Shown here piece after piece: positions 17,375-26,144 of a stretch of DNA of 53,925 bases. The notes under the pieces were generated by a model that was not told the DNA's origin, did not search any database, and saw nothing but the letters and a program-made list of their open reading frames with translations. Source of the DNA: Halalkalirubrum salinum (GTDB lineage Archaea > Halobacteriota > Halobacteria > Halobacteriales > Haloferacaceae); NCBI RefSeq assembly GCF_005543295.1, contig NZ_SRSG01000011.1:1-53925 (forward strand). The letters are read 5' to 3'. Position 1 is the stretch's first letter. Each line of letters opens with the position of its first letter. The position numbers were made by a program, and so were the translations under genes.

Positions 17375-18772
17375 ATGCCACACAACACTAACTCAATGTA
17401 CGGTCGACGCAGGGTACTGGGCGGACTAATCACAGCCGGCACGTTTGCTGCCGCAGGATGTATCGGAACGGACGATCCCGATGGAAACGGCGGCAACGGA
17501 AACGGCGATGGCAACGGGAATGGCGGCAACGGCGACGGGAACGGCAACGGCGGCAATGGTGACGGCAACGGTGGCACAGAGATGGCTGGCTCGATCGAGG
17601 GGTGGGGCTGGGATGTCGCCGCTCGATCGCTCCAGCTAACCGCCGAAGCGTACGAAGAAGAACACGACGCCAGCGTCACTGTCGAGGAGTTCGGTCGTTC
17701 AGCAATGAAAGACGATCTCCAGACGCGTCTCGCCAGTGGATCGGGTGCACCTGACGTGGCGATGCTCGAGATGGTCGATGGACACTCCTACATTGACACT
17801 GAGTCACTCGCCGACCTTTCCGGACACATCGAGGACGCGGACGTGTACGACGATTTCGTCCCTGGGGTCTGGGAGGCACTCAGTACGGAGGACGCAATAT
17901 ACGCACTTCCGTGGGACATCGGGCCGACCGCTGTGTACTACCGCCGGGATGTCTACGACGAGCACGGATTGGACGTCGATTCGATCGAAACGTGGGACGA
18001 TGTCCTCGAAGAGGGACAGAAGCTCCCCGATGACGTTTATATGCTCAACCTCCCGCCGGGAGACCTTGCGGGCGTCTGGCGGTACCAGTTCCGACAGCTC
18101 GGAAACAACCCCTTTACTGACGACGGTGCGGTAAACATCCACGACGAAGATTCGGTTACGATCGCTCGCACGATGAAAGAGTTGTATGATGCCGACATCG
18201 CGTCGATGCTTGAGGGATGGTCTTCGGCGTGGTTCGGTGCCTACGAGAGCGGCGAAATCGCGTCACTGCCCTCTGCGGCGTGGATGGAGGGAACGCTACG
18301 AGCGGAACTACCTGACACCGCCGGCGACTGGGGCGTCTACAAGATCCCGGCCTTCGAGTCGGGTGGCCCACGCGCGTCGAACTGGGGTGGTTCCAGCCTT
18401 ATGATTCCGGCACAGATCGAAGAACCCGAACGAAACCGCGGATGGGACTACATCCAGTGGTCGCTGGCAACTGAGGAGATGCAGATGCTCATGTTTGACG
18501 AGTTCGGGCTGTTTCCCGCGCTCGAAACGACGTACGACAACGAGGCATTCGACGAGGAACTCGACTTCTTCGGTGGGCAGGCCGCACGACGCCTCTTTGC
18601 GGACGTGGCGCAGGAAATCCCTGACTACCGCTTCTCGGTCGACACGCCGGAGGTTTCCGACGCGATCAACACCGAATTTGAGCGGATGCTTCGTGACGAC
18701 ATCGATCCGGAAGAAGCCGTGATGGCCGCCGCCGAAACTGTCGCTGATCGAACGGACCGCGAACTCGCCTGA
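17375..18772 (+). CDS. Sugar ABC transporter substrate-binding lipoprotein (LacE/UgpB type)
   Basis: The 465-residue protein has a twin-arginine signal (Arg11-Arg13 in YGRRRVLGGL), a lipobox AAGC with Cys29, and a Gly/Asn/Asp linker to about residue 68. The mature domain starts EGWGWDVAARSLQLTAEAY, similar to lactose/arabinose-binding proteins of family 1. An internal ATG at 17396 (MYGRRR) is an alternative start. It heads an operon with two permeases, and its opposite-strand neighbour encodes alpha-galactosidase. This context makes it the best candidate for importing galactose-containing oligosaccharides. Confidence 0.9.
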   Translation: MPHNTNSMYGRRRVLGGLITAGTFAAAGCIGTDDPDGNGGNGNGDGNGNGGNGDGNGNGGNGDGNGGTEMAGSIEGWGWDVAARSLQLTAEAYEEEHDASVTVEEFGRSAMKDDLQTRLASGSGAPDVAMLEMVDGHSYIDTESLADLSGHIEDADVYDDFVPGVWEALSTEDAIYALPWDIGPTAVYYRRDVYDEHGLDVDSIETWDDVLEEGQKLPDDVYMLNLPPGDLAGVWRYQFRQLGNNPFTDDGAVNIHDEDSVTIARTMKELYDADIASMLEGWSSAWFGAYESGEIASLPSAAWMEGTLRAELPDTAGDWGVYKIPAFESGGPRASNWGGSSLMIPAQIEEPERNRGWDYIQWSLATEEMQMLMFDEFGLFPALETTYDNEAFDEELDFFGGQAARRLFADVAQEIPDYRFSVDTPEVSDAINTEFERMLRDDIDPEEAVMAAAETVADRTDRELA

Positions 18773-18790
18773 TCTCGGGGTCCGACAGTT

Positions 18791-19822
18791 ATGTCTACAT
18801 GGCTTCCAAACGACGATCGCCCCGGCGCAGATAGCGACGCGGGCAGCCTCCGATCGCGTGCGTGGGATCGATTCCGGTTCGCCCGCCAAACGTACTCACG
18901 GGTCGTTCCGGAGGTAGGTCCAGTCGCGTACCTCTTTATTGCGCCCTTTTTTATTTTGTTCACGCTGTTTTTAGCGTTCCCGATCGCGTACACACTTTAC
19001 CTCTCATTTTTCCGATATGAAGGCGTTAGCGGCGATCGGTGGTTCTGGGTCGATCTCGGGCCGATCTTTGTGGAGGTTCCACAGATCGCCGAACTGCAGT
19101 TTGTCGGCTTCGGTAACTACGTGCGTATCCTTGGTGACGGCCTGTTCTGGCAGTCGATGTTCAACACGACGTACATTCTCGCGATACAGGTCCCGATCAT
19201 GATCGGACTCGCGCTTGCGCTTGCGATTGCGCTCAACGCGTCGTTCCTTCGCTTCAAGGGCTTTTTCCGAACGGCGATCGCGATCCCGGTCTCGGCGAAC
19301 ATCGTTGCGTACTCGACAGTGTTCTTACTGTTGTTCAACGAGCAGTTCGGGCTAGTGAACTACGCCCTAGCGACGATCGGGGCTGAACCGATCGCGTGGC
19401 TCCGCAGCGAGTTCTGGGCCCGCAAGACAATCATCGCCGCGGTGACGTGGCGCTGGACCGGCTACAACATGATCATCTTGCTCGCTGGATTGCAAAACAT
19501 CCCACAGCAACTCTACGAGGCCGCAGAGATTGACGGCGCAAGTCGGATTGAGAAGTTCCGTTACGTGACGCTACCGCAGCTCAAACCGGTGTTGCTGTTC
19601 GTGGTCGTCCTCTCGACAATTGGGACGTTCAAACTCTTCGCCGAACCGTACGTCATCACCGGTGGCGGGCCGACGAACGCAACAATCACCATCGTCCAGT
19701 ACATCTATCGCGAGGCGTTCCAGAGTTGGAACCTCGGATACGCGAGCGCCCTTACCGTGATCTTTGTTGCAATTGTGAGCGTGATCTCGGTAATCCAGAT
19801 CAGGATCGGAGGTGACAACTGA
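18791..19822 (+). CDS. Sugar ABC transporter permease (MalF type)
   Basis: The 343-residue protein has a short cytoplasmic N-terminus (about 45 residues) and six hydrophobic helices starting at VGPVAYLFIAPFFILFTLFL. The EAA loop YEAAEIDGASRIEKFRYV, followed by LPQLKP, is at about residues 240-265. It begins 18 bases after the binding-protein stop. Its stop and the next start share one base (TGATG). The gene belongs to the galactoside island by position. Confidence 0.9.
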   Translation: MSTWLPNDDRPGADSDAGSLRSRAWDRFRFARQTYSRVVPEVGPVAYLFIAPFFILFTLFLAFPIAYTLYLSFFRYEGVSGDRWFWVDLGPIFVEVPQIAELQFVGFGNYVRILGDGLFWQSMFNTTYILAIQVPIMIGLALALAIALNASFLRFKGFFRTAIAIPVSANIVAYSTVFLLLFNEQFGLVNYALATIGAEPIAWLRSEFWARKTIIAAVTWRWTGYNMIILLAGLQNIPQQLYEAAEIDGASRIEKFRYVTLPQLKPVLLFVVVLSTIGTFKLFAEPYVITGGGPTNATITIVQYIYREAFQSWNLGYASALTVIFVAIVSVISVIQIRIGGDN

Positions 19823-20658
19823 TGCGCGAACAGCGCCGAAAGGACGCAGTTTGGCGATTCCTTACGTACACGTTTGTCCTTACAGCGACCGTCGTTATGT
19901 TGGTGCCGCTGTACTGGATGGTTGTTGCGGCGTCGCTCCCACAGGAACTGTTTATTGAGTTCCCACCGCGGCTGTATCCGGGAACTTCTTTCTTCGAGAA
20001 TTTCACTGCGCTGCAGGAGCGAGCGAACTTCGTTCGCTCGATCGGCAACAGCGTATTTATTGCGGTCGTCTACACCGTTATCTCCATTTTGTTATGTTCG
20101 ATGGCCGGCTTCGCGTTCGCGAAGTACGAGTTCCGGTTCAAAGAGCCGATCTTCTACGTGATCTTGGCAACGCTCGTCTTACCGATCCAGCTGCTCGTCA
20201 TCCCGCTGTTTTTGATGATGTCACAGATCGGCTGGACTGATACCTTTCGGGCGATTATTCTCCCGTGGCTTGCGAATCCAATTGGGATCTTCCTGATGCG
20301 CCAGAACATGCAGTCGATTCCCGACGCGTTGCTCGAATCCGCACGGATGGACGGTGCAACGGAGTTCCAACTGTTCTACCGCATTGCACTGCCTGCGATG
20401 CGATCATCAGTCGCCGCGCTCGCGATTATCCTCTTTTTATTCCAGTGGGACCTGTTCTTGTACCCACTTGTCATCCTCGAGGATGCCGCGAACTACACAA
20501 TTCCGGTCGCACTTGCGGGTCTCGAAGGGACTCAACGGGTGTACTACGACCAGATTATGGTTGCAACCAGCCTTGCCATTATTCCGCTCGCCATCCTGTT
20601 TTTGTTCCTACAAAAACAGTTTGTCAGCGGTATCTTGGCTGGATCACTCAAAGAGTAA
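19822..20658 (+). CDS. Sugar ABC transporter permease (MalG type)
   Basis: The 278-residue protein has six predicted helices and an EAA loop LESARMDGATEFQLFYRI at about residues 172-190. It ends with a short basic tail, QKQFVSGILAGSLKE, typical of the MalG/LacG group. It is translationally coupled to the previous permease. The ATPase gene follows after 54 bases. Confidence 0.9.
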   Translation: MREQRRKDAVWRFLTYTFVLTATVVMLVPLYWMVVAASLPQELFIEFPPRLYPGTSFFENFTALQERANFVRSIGNSVFIAVVYTVISILLCSMAGFAFAKYEFRFKEPIFYVILATLVLPIQLLVIPLFLMMSQIGWTDTFRAIILPWLANPIGIFLMRQNMQSIPDALLESARMDGATEFQLFYRIALPAMRSSVAALAIILFLFQWDLFLYPLVILEDAANYTIPVALAGLEGTQRVYYDQIMVATSLAIIPLAILFLFLQKQFVSGILAGSLKE

Positions 20659-20712
20659 CACAATTATGCGTATCCACACACCAATATCGACACAACAAAA
20701 CTCACCGAACCT

Positions 20713-21825
20713 ATGTCAGGTATAACACTAACCGACCTCACGAAAGTATACGACTCCGGTGCTGAATCGGTCGTCGCTGTCGAGGATCTGTCGCTGTCAA
20801 TCGAGGACGGCGAGTTTCTCGTCCTCGTCGGGCCCTCTGGCTGCGGGAAGTCAACGACGCTTCGCTGCATCGCCGGACTCGAAGACGTCACCGAGGGCTC
20901 GATCCAGTTCGGCGAACAGACGGTCACTGACTACAGCGCCAGCGAGCGTGACATCGCGATGGTGTTTCAAAACTACGCGCTGTACCCACACATGACTGTT
21001 CGCCAGAATATCGGCTTCGGGTTGAAGCTCTCGACGAGCCTGCCTTCGGCGGAGATCGATCAAAAGGTCGACGCCGTTGCCGGCATGCTCGGAATCACCG
21101 AACTGCTCGATGACAAGCCGAAAGAGCTCTCGGGCGGCCAACAGCAGCGTGTCGCGCTCGGGCGGGCGATCGTCCGTGAGCCATCTGCGTTCTTGATGGA
21201 CGAGCCGCTGTCGAATCTCGACGCGAAGCTCCGCGCAGAGATGCGAACCGAACTCCAAGAACTCCAGGCCAACCTCGGGGTCACGACAATCTACGTCACC
21301 CACGATCAGACCGAGGCGATGGCCATGGGCGATCGGATCGCCGTCATGAACGGTGGTGTGCTCCAGCAGGTCGGGCCGCCGGAGGACCTCTACCGACACC
21401 CGGTCAACGAGTTTGTTGCGGACTTCATCGGCTCGCCAAGTATCAACCTTCTCGACGCGACAGTACAGTCCGGAACGCTTTCTGGTCCCGGCGGGTTCAC
21501 GTATACACTCGACGATTCCGGATCCATAGAGGGGTATGAACGGGTTCGCGTTGGTGTTCGACCAGAGGATATCACCTTGGTCGACGACGGCGAAAACACC
21601 GCGATAGTGAACGTCGTCGAACCAATGGGCAACGAGAACTTCTGTTACATGGAACTTGGTGACGTAGAAATCACTGCACGCGTGCTCCCGAGCCATCGGC
21701 CTGCGGCCGGGGACGCTGTGCCATTTTCGTTCCCCGAGGAAGCAGTCTACCTGTTCGATCCCGATACCGGAGAGGCATTGAAAACGAAGACCGACGAGGC
21801 TACAGACGTCGCTATTTCGGCCTGA
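20713..21825 (+). CDS. Sugar ABC transporter ATP-binding protein (MalK/UgpC/MsmX type)
   Basis: The 370-residue protein carries Walker A GPSGCGKST (about 39-47), the signature LSGGQQQRVALGRA, Walker B FLMDEPLSNLD, the switch His in THDQTEAM, and a C-terminal TOBE domain with VGVRPEDITLVDDG. It is a clear paralogue of the ATPase at 6421, with very similar motif blocks. It energises import through the two upstream permeases. It converges on the aldolase gene, with only nine bases between their ends. Confidence 0.92.
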   Translation: MSGITLTDLTKVYDSGAESVVAVEDLSLSIEDGEFLVLVGPSGCGKSTTLRCIAGLEDVTEGSIQFGEQTVTDYSASERDIAMVFQNYALYPHMTVRQNIGFGLKLSTSLPSAEIDQKVDAVAGMLGITELLDDKPKELSGGQQQRVALGRAIVREPSAFLMDEPLSNLDAKLRAEMRTELQELQANLGVTTIYVTHDQTEAMAMGDRIAVMNGGVLQQVGPPEDLYRHPVNEFVADFIGSPSINLLDATVQSGTLSGPGGFTYTLDDSGSIEGYERVRVGVRPEDITLVDDGENTAIVNVVEPMGNENFCYMELGDVEITARVLPSHRPAAGDAVPFSFPEEAVYLFDPDTGEALKTKTDEATDVAISA

Positions 21826-21834
21826 AAAAGCGTT

Positions 21835-22518
21835 TTATTCCACTCTCGGGCTGTCTTTTGCCGTTTCGACCGCCGCAACGAACTGCTCCGCAGTGTCGCG
21901 AACTCTCGTCATGTCATCGTCAGCAATCGCCTCGTAGTCGACGATCTCACTCCCGACGCCCACGGCGATCGCCCCCGCATCGAAGAACGCCCCGACGTTC
22001 TCCGGCGACACGCCGCCAGTTGGCATGATGTCGATGTCCCCAAGCGGGCCGCGAAGCGCGCCGACGTGTTCAGGGCCGACGACGGAGGCTGGAAACAGCT
22101 TCAGGATGTCCGCCCCGGCCGCGAGCGCGCGCGTGGCCTCGGTCGGCGTCATGACGCCCGGCGCAGAGACGACGCCATACCGGTTGCAGACCTCAATCAC
22201 GTTAGGGTTCATGTCTGGTGCGAGCACGAACGTCGCGCCCGCATCGATCACCGCAGTCGCCGTCTGTGCGTCCAACACAGTTCCTGCACCGACAACCGCG
22301 TCGTCCAACGCCTGATCGACCGCAGCAATCTTTTCCGTCACTCCTGGGCCGTCAGCGGTCACTTCGAGTGCGTCAACGCCTGCTTCATGGATCGCCCGCG
22401 CTACCGGGACGATCGTCTCGCGATCGATCCCCCGCAGGACCGCGACGACACCACTTTCGATAATCTGTTCCTTTGTCCCGTCGACGGTCTGTGCCGCCGT
22501 TTTCGTCGGGTTCGACAT
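21835..22518 (-). CDS. 2-keto-3-deoxy-6-phosphogluconate/galactonate aldolase (class I)
   Basis: The ATG ending at 22518 (MSNPTKTAAQ) gives 227 residues, normal for the Eda/DgoA family; an in-frame ATG 15 bases upstream is less likely. The Schiff-base lysine is Lys140 in ADILKLFPAS and the general base Glu52 is in ALEVT. PTGGVSPENVGAFFDAG binds the phosphate. It cleaves KDP-gluconate or KDP-galactonate into pyruvate and glyceraldehyde 3-phosphate. Its place beside dgoD and galactosidases points to the galactonate branch. An operator-like inverted repeat 56-72 bases upstream matches those of the other island genes, although the gene is physically separated from them by the ABC operon. Confidence 0.9.
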   Translation of the reverse strand: MSNPTKTAAQTVDGTKEQIIESGVVAVLRGIDRETIVPVARAIHEAGVDALEVTADGPGVTEKIAAVDQALDDAVVGAGTVLDAQTATAVIDAGATFVLAPDMNPNVIEVCNRYGVVSAPGVMTPTEATRALAAGADILKLFPASVVGPEHVGALRGPLGDIDIMPTGGVSPENVGAFFDAGAIAVGVGSEIVDYEAIADDDMTRVRDTAEQFVAAVETAKDSPRVE

Positions 22519-22573
22519 ACACTCCGTCCTCACGGCGGAGACTTAATTCATTACATGTCCGTTTCGACATTGT

Positions 22574-22590
22574 GTTTCTGAATAAGAAAC
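22574..22590. promoter_or_regulatory. Putative IclR-type operator O4 upstream of the aldolase gene
   Basis: GTTTCTGAATAAGAAAC is a perfect inverted repeat of six bases on each side of a 5-base spacer. It shares the GTTTC-N7-GAAA frame with O1-O3. It lies about 25 bases upstream of a TATA-like GAATTAAG on the minus strand (about 22541-22549). Confidence 0.55.
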
Positions 22591-22652
22591 AAACGAAGAT
22601 TACTCGATCGCCTCGACTCGGAAACGAAGATTACTCGATCGCCTCGACTCGG
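22591..22652. repeat. Perfect 31-bp tandem duplication at the end of the SMC-like gene
   Basis: Two adjacent identical 31-bp units occupy 22591-22621 and 22622-22652. Each starts AAACGAAGATTACTCG. The inner copy holds the last codons and the TAA stop (22631-22633) of the SMC-like gene, so the outer copy is a duplicated tail downstream of the stop. It looks like a recent slippage or microhomology duplication. Confidence 0.9.
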
Positions 22653-24565
22653 GGATGCTCGCCCGCGAGCGGCTCCGCATCCTCTGGCAGCAGCGCAACG
22701 ACGAGGTAGTCAGCGTATTCACCGAAGTACCCCACGATCCGTGCGATCCGTTCGGCGTCGATCGCCTCAAGCGAATCCAAAATCATGAACGGGACCGTCT
22801 CGTGAACCTCGTGGACGAGATATCCCGCAAGCGCAAACACGAGTCCGGTTACTTCTCGTTCGCTTTCTGAAAGATGGTCGATCGTGTCCTCGTAGGCCCG
22901 CCCCTCCGGCGTCGAGCGAACGATGTGGAGATCAAATCTGGTTTGGATGACGTTTTTTCGGCCCTCGCGGACCGTGGTTTCGCGGCGTTCGATCCAGATC
23001 CGATCGAGATTCTCGTAGTCAAGGATGTCCAACATGGTCTCCATGTGGTCGTTGAACGCCTCGACCGCGTTCTCTTCGATCCGATCGACCCGGGTTCGAA
23101 GCTCGGCGATTCGATCAGCCAGCGTGTCGCGCTTTTCGACGAGCGTTTCTTTCTGCGAAATCCGATCTTCGTGGTCGTCGATATCTGACTCGACGGCGGT
23201 GAGGTCAGATTCGAGTCGATCGATCCGGACGTCCACGCGGTTTCGCTCTTTGTGTAGCGACAGCGCCTTGTCGTGATCGTCAGTTTCGACGGCCTCTGCG
23301 GCCGCTTCGAGTTCTTCGAGTTCAGCTTCGGTCTCTTCGATCTGCGTTTCGAGGTCTTCGATGCGTGCTTTGCCCTGTTCGATCTTTGACGCAACCGTCT
23401 CAAGCCGCCGTTGGGCTCGATCGATCTCGTTACGACGGTTGCGAAGTGTCGATCGCCGGTCGACAAGTTCGCTGATCTCGCTATCGACTTCGTTTCGCTC
23501 TGTGAGTGTCTCTCGGCGAAGGTCGCGCAGCTGTGCGAGCGTGTCTTCGATGCTGTCGGTCTCAACTGTCGATCCACACGTCCAGCAGGTGGTGCGATCG
23601 CCGGCCATCAATTCGGCGGTCGGATCGTCGGCTTGGCTGTCGGTTTCGAGCGCAATTCCTTCACCGTCGAGCATCTCCTCGTTGAAGCTGATGATGCTGC
23701 CCAGCTGGTTGAGCCGCTCGTTGATCGACTGTTTTCGGTTCCGGAGCTCTTCGATCCGTCCGCCGAGCCGTTCTGGGCTTTCTCCAAGATCGTCGGCCTC
23801 TTTGAGTGTCGCTTCGAGCTCGTCGTGTTCGCTTTCGAGCTCCGACAACGATGTTCGTTCGGTCCGCAGATCAAACTGTAGATCGTCCAGGGTGGAGCGT
23901 GTCTCTCGAACCTTCCCGAATGCCTCTTCGAGTTCGGCTTTTTTATCTTTACTCTCGTTGACGCCTGTCTCTAGGGCCTCGATTTCGGCTTCGAGTTCGT
24001 CGCGCTCTTCGCGGGCGTCCCCCAGCTCGTTTTTGATCTCAGCCCGCTTCGACTCTAGTTTCGGAAGCTCAGATTCGAGCCGCTCAAGTCTGTTAATTTC
24101 GTCGTCGACGGCCGATCGCTCGCGCTTTTTTGCTTCGATTTCGGCGTCGATCTCGTCGGTGTCGATCGGCCGCATAATAATATCTCTGAGGTCGTCGGAT
24201 CGAGCGACGGCCAACCGCGCCTCATTGTTTTCAAGTAAGAATGCGAATAGGTCGGCAAGTTCGGGATCATCAAGGTATGGATTCCCGTCGAAGACGACAG
24301 TACCACCGCGTCGTTTGAGTGTCCGCGTGTATGTTTCCTCACCAATTGTGAGCTCAACGTGACCCTCATCTGCGTCGGCTTTCAGTGACGGTTTCTCGCT
24401 GCCAAGCCCAGCCATAATCGATTGTAAAAATGACGTCCGGTTCGTCGCGTTCCGACCGGGGAGAACAGTTACCCCCGGCGATAGCGAGACGGTTGCCTCC
24501 GAGATGCCGCCGATATTTTCTACCGACACCTCGACATCCTGTTCAACAAGTTGTTGTGATGGCAT
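22631..24565 (-). CDS. Archaea-specific SMC-related protein (Sph type)
   Basis: The 644-residue protein has ATPase halves at both ends, a long coiled coil (about residues 140-300 and 345-510) and a central zinc-hook-like CWTC (about 327-330). The N-terminal loop reads GRNATNRTS where a standard Walker A would be GxxxxGKS/T, so the usual lysine is replaced. I recall the same loop in haloarchaeal Sph proteins. The C-terminal half has FMILDSLEAID, a Walker B-like strand. In Haloferax volcanii an Sph protein (Sph3) works with RdfA in cell-shape control, and here the rdfA gene lies 77 bases upstream on the same strand. A TATA-like box precedes the start. Confidence 0.88.
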   Translation of the reverse strand: MPSQQLVEQDVEVSVENIGGISEATVSLSPGVTVLPGRNATNRTSFLQSIMAGLGSEKPSLKADADEGHVELTIGEETYTRTLKRRGGTVVFDGNPYLDDPELADLFAFLLENNEARLAVARSDDLRDIIMRPIDTDEIDAEIEAKKRERSAVDDEINRLERLESELPKLESKRAEIKNELGDAREERDELEAEIEALETGVNESKDKKAELEEAFGKVRETRSTLDDLQFDLRTERTSLSELESEHDELEATLKEADDLGESPERLGGRIEELRNRKQSINERLNQLGSIISFNEEMLDGEGIALETDSQADDPTAELMAGDRTTCWTCGSTVETDSIEDTLAQLRDLRRETLTERNEVDSEISELVDRRSTLRNRRNEIDRAQRRLETVASKIEQGKARIEDLETQIEETEAELEELEAAAEAVETDDHDKALSLHKERNRVDVRIDRLESDLTAVESDIDDHEDRISQKETLVEKRDTLADRIAELRTRVDRIEENAVEAFNDHMETMLDILDYENLDRIWIERRETTVREGRKNVIQTRFDLHIVRSTPEGRAYEDTIDHLSESEREVTGLVFALAGYLVHEVHETVPFMILDSLEAIDAERIARIVGYFGEYADYLVVALLPEDAEPLAGEHPRVEAIE

Positions 24566-24588
24566 CTATATTCAGACATCAGCCTGTG

Positions 24589-24597
24589 TATATAAAA
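24589..24597 (-). promoter_or_regulatory. TATA box of the SMC-like gene
   Basis: On the minus strand TTTTATATA lies about 25 bases upstream of the ATG ending at 24565. It indicates a very short leader and separate transcription from rdfA. Confidence 0.55.
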
Positions 24598-24642
24598 CCT
24601 TTATGTAACTGTATAATCAGCCCTCGGCATCGATCGATACTG

Positions 24643-25248
24643 CTACCCCGAGCAGTCACACCCTCCCTGTGAGAGGAACGCTCCAATCGCGTAATCGGAG
24701 CCACATGCAGAACAGATCACTCGCACGTCGACCACCGTTTCGTACTCTCGATCGGTGAGTTTGTCGGCATTGATGAGGGTGTCAATTGTCGACTCTGAAA
24801 CCGCCGACACGCGACCTTGCAGACGCTCAATTGTCTCGCGCTTTCGCTCAACGAGGCCCTCACTCCGATCGGGAAGTGTTGCGTCGCGGTACTTTGTCAG
24901 GTAGGTGTGAATCGCCTGGTGGGTTGTAAAATCCTTTGTCACGGCGTCGACATCCACATCGAGCTGTTCGAGCTCGCGGCGCTTTCGCATTCGATCAGCC
25001 TCGGAGCCATCTCCAGTGAGAATCTCGTAGGTGCTTCGGATATCGCGATCGATCACTGACCCACCTGCTCGCTCGATCGCCGCCTCCAGCACTGCCCGAT
25101 TGAATCTGTCAGCGAGATCACGTAAGCTCGTTCGCGCTCCGTTCTTCCCAAGCCATTCATCCTCGAGTTGATCGCCGAGTCCATCCAGTTCGTACCGATC
25201 GATGACTCGCGCAACCTTGCTGTTTGCGACCGAACCGTTTGTTGGCAT
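24643..25248 (-). CDS. rdfA: Rod-determining factor RdfA
   Basis: Using the ATG ending at 25248 (MPTNGSVANSKVARVIDRY) the protein has 201 residues. It begins with a short region predicted to hold a helix-turn-helix-like fold (VARVIDRYELDGLGDQLEDEWL), has a helical middle part with FTTHQAIHTYLTKY, and ends with a zinc-ribbon pattern: CSAC, then a C-D-C near the end. These features match RdfA, which in Haloferax volcanii is needed for rod formation together with an SMC-like protein. The neighbouring Sph gene supports this. Confidence 0.88.
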   Translation of the reverse strand: MPTNGSVANSKVARVIDRYELDGLGDQLEDEWLGKNGARTSLRDLADRFNRAVLEAAIERAGGSVIDRDIRSTYEILTGDGSEADRMRKRRELEQLDVDVDAVTKDFTTHQAIHTYLTKYRDATLPDRSEGLVERKRETIERLQGRVSAVSESTIDTLINADKLTDREYETVVDVRVICSACGSDYAIGAFLSQGGCDCSG

Positions 25249-25344
25249 GAATTGACGTAGGACACCCCTCATTACAAATGTATCGGTGTAAATCCGATCG
25301 CAGACACCAGTTAACGCGAAGTCATTTACGAAATGAGACCAGCA

Positions 25345-26144
25345 TCACTTGAGTGATTTACTCGCCTTTGACATATTGATACTGGCTTTGATCACGTCTG
25401 CCCGTTCGATCACGAGTTCTGGAAGTGTTTCCGAACAGAACTCGTCGGTGAATCGGCTCGTCGGTCCAGAGAGGCTCAACGCTCCGAGAACGGTTCCATC
25501 TGGGGCCATGATCGGTGTACCGACCGCCCGAATACCGACAACATCTTCATCTTCGTTGATCGCGTATCCTCGCTCGCGAACCGCCGCCAGTTCCTCACGG
25601 AGCGCCATGGGATCGGTTATCGTGTTTGGTGTTTTTGTTGCCAGTCTGTACCGATCGACGATCGAATCGACTCGCACGTCCGGCAGGTGTGCAAGCACTG
25701 CCTTGCCGGTGGCGGTGAAGTGTAGGTAGTCCGCGCGGCGGTCTTTCGCGGCGTGGTCGTCTCCGCCGACCGCATTCCTCCGGCGACCTTGTAGACGTTC
25801 CGCTCAAGCCCGTGCTGTTCGCACATGAGGTGGGCAAATTCGTCGGTTTCCTCGGCTAATTGCTCGACGACGTCTTTGCCGTGAACGAACAGTGGATTTC
25901 GGTACCGAACGGTATTTCGGAGGTAGAGAAATTCGAGACCCAGTCGATATGTGTCGCTGTTTTACACCAGATACTTGCGATTTTCGAGGGTCTTGAGATA
26001 CGAATGTGCAGCGCTTTTTGAGATATCCAACCGAGTCGCTACCTCAGTCACTCCCGCACCGTCGAGTTCGTCTAGCACAGCAATTACATCGCAGGCGCGT
26101 GAGACCGTTTTGAGGAGCCGCGGGGCGTTCGACGCGTCAGTCAT
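25345..26144 (-). pseudogene. IclR-family regulator, inactivated by a nonsense codon and a frameshift
   Basis: The frame opens with MTDASNAPRLLKTVSRACDV at 26144 and gives a normal winged helix up to LENRKYLV. A TAA stop (25962-25964) then interrupts the usual YLV-x-NSDTYRLGLEFL motif. Reading through, the effector domain continues normally to NVYKVAGG. One base is then missing near 25776-25783, after which the frame resumes as AVGGDDHAAKDRRADYLH and ATGKAVLAHLPDVRVD. The C-terminus IVDRYRLATKTPNTITD to ASKSLK is intact. Total length would be about 265 codons, normal for IclR. Its upstream DNA is fused to a remnant of another gene, so its promoter is probably gone too. Confidence 0.9.

Noticed and set aside
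23361-24362. 333-codon plus-strand frame opposite the SMC-like gene, very rich in Ser and Arg
   Set aside because: Its serine/arginine composition is what antisense of an acidic coiled coil gives; no start signal or domain is seen.
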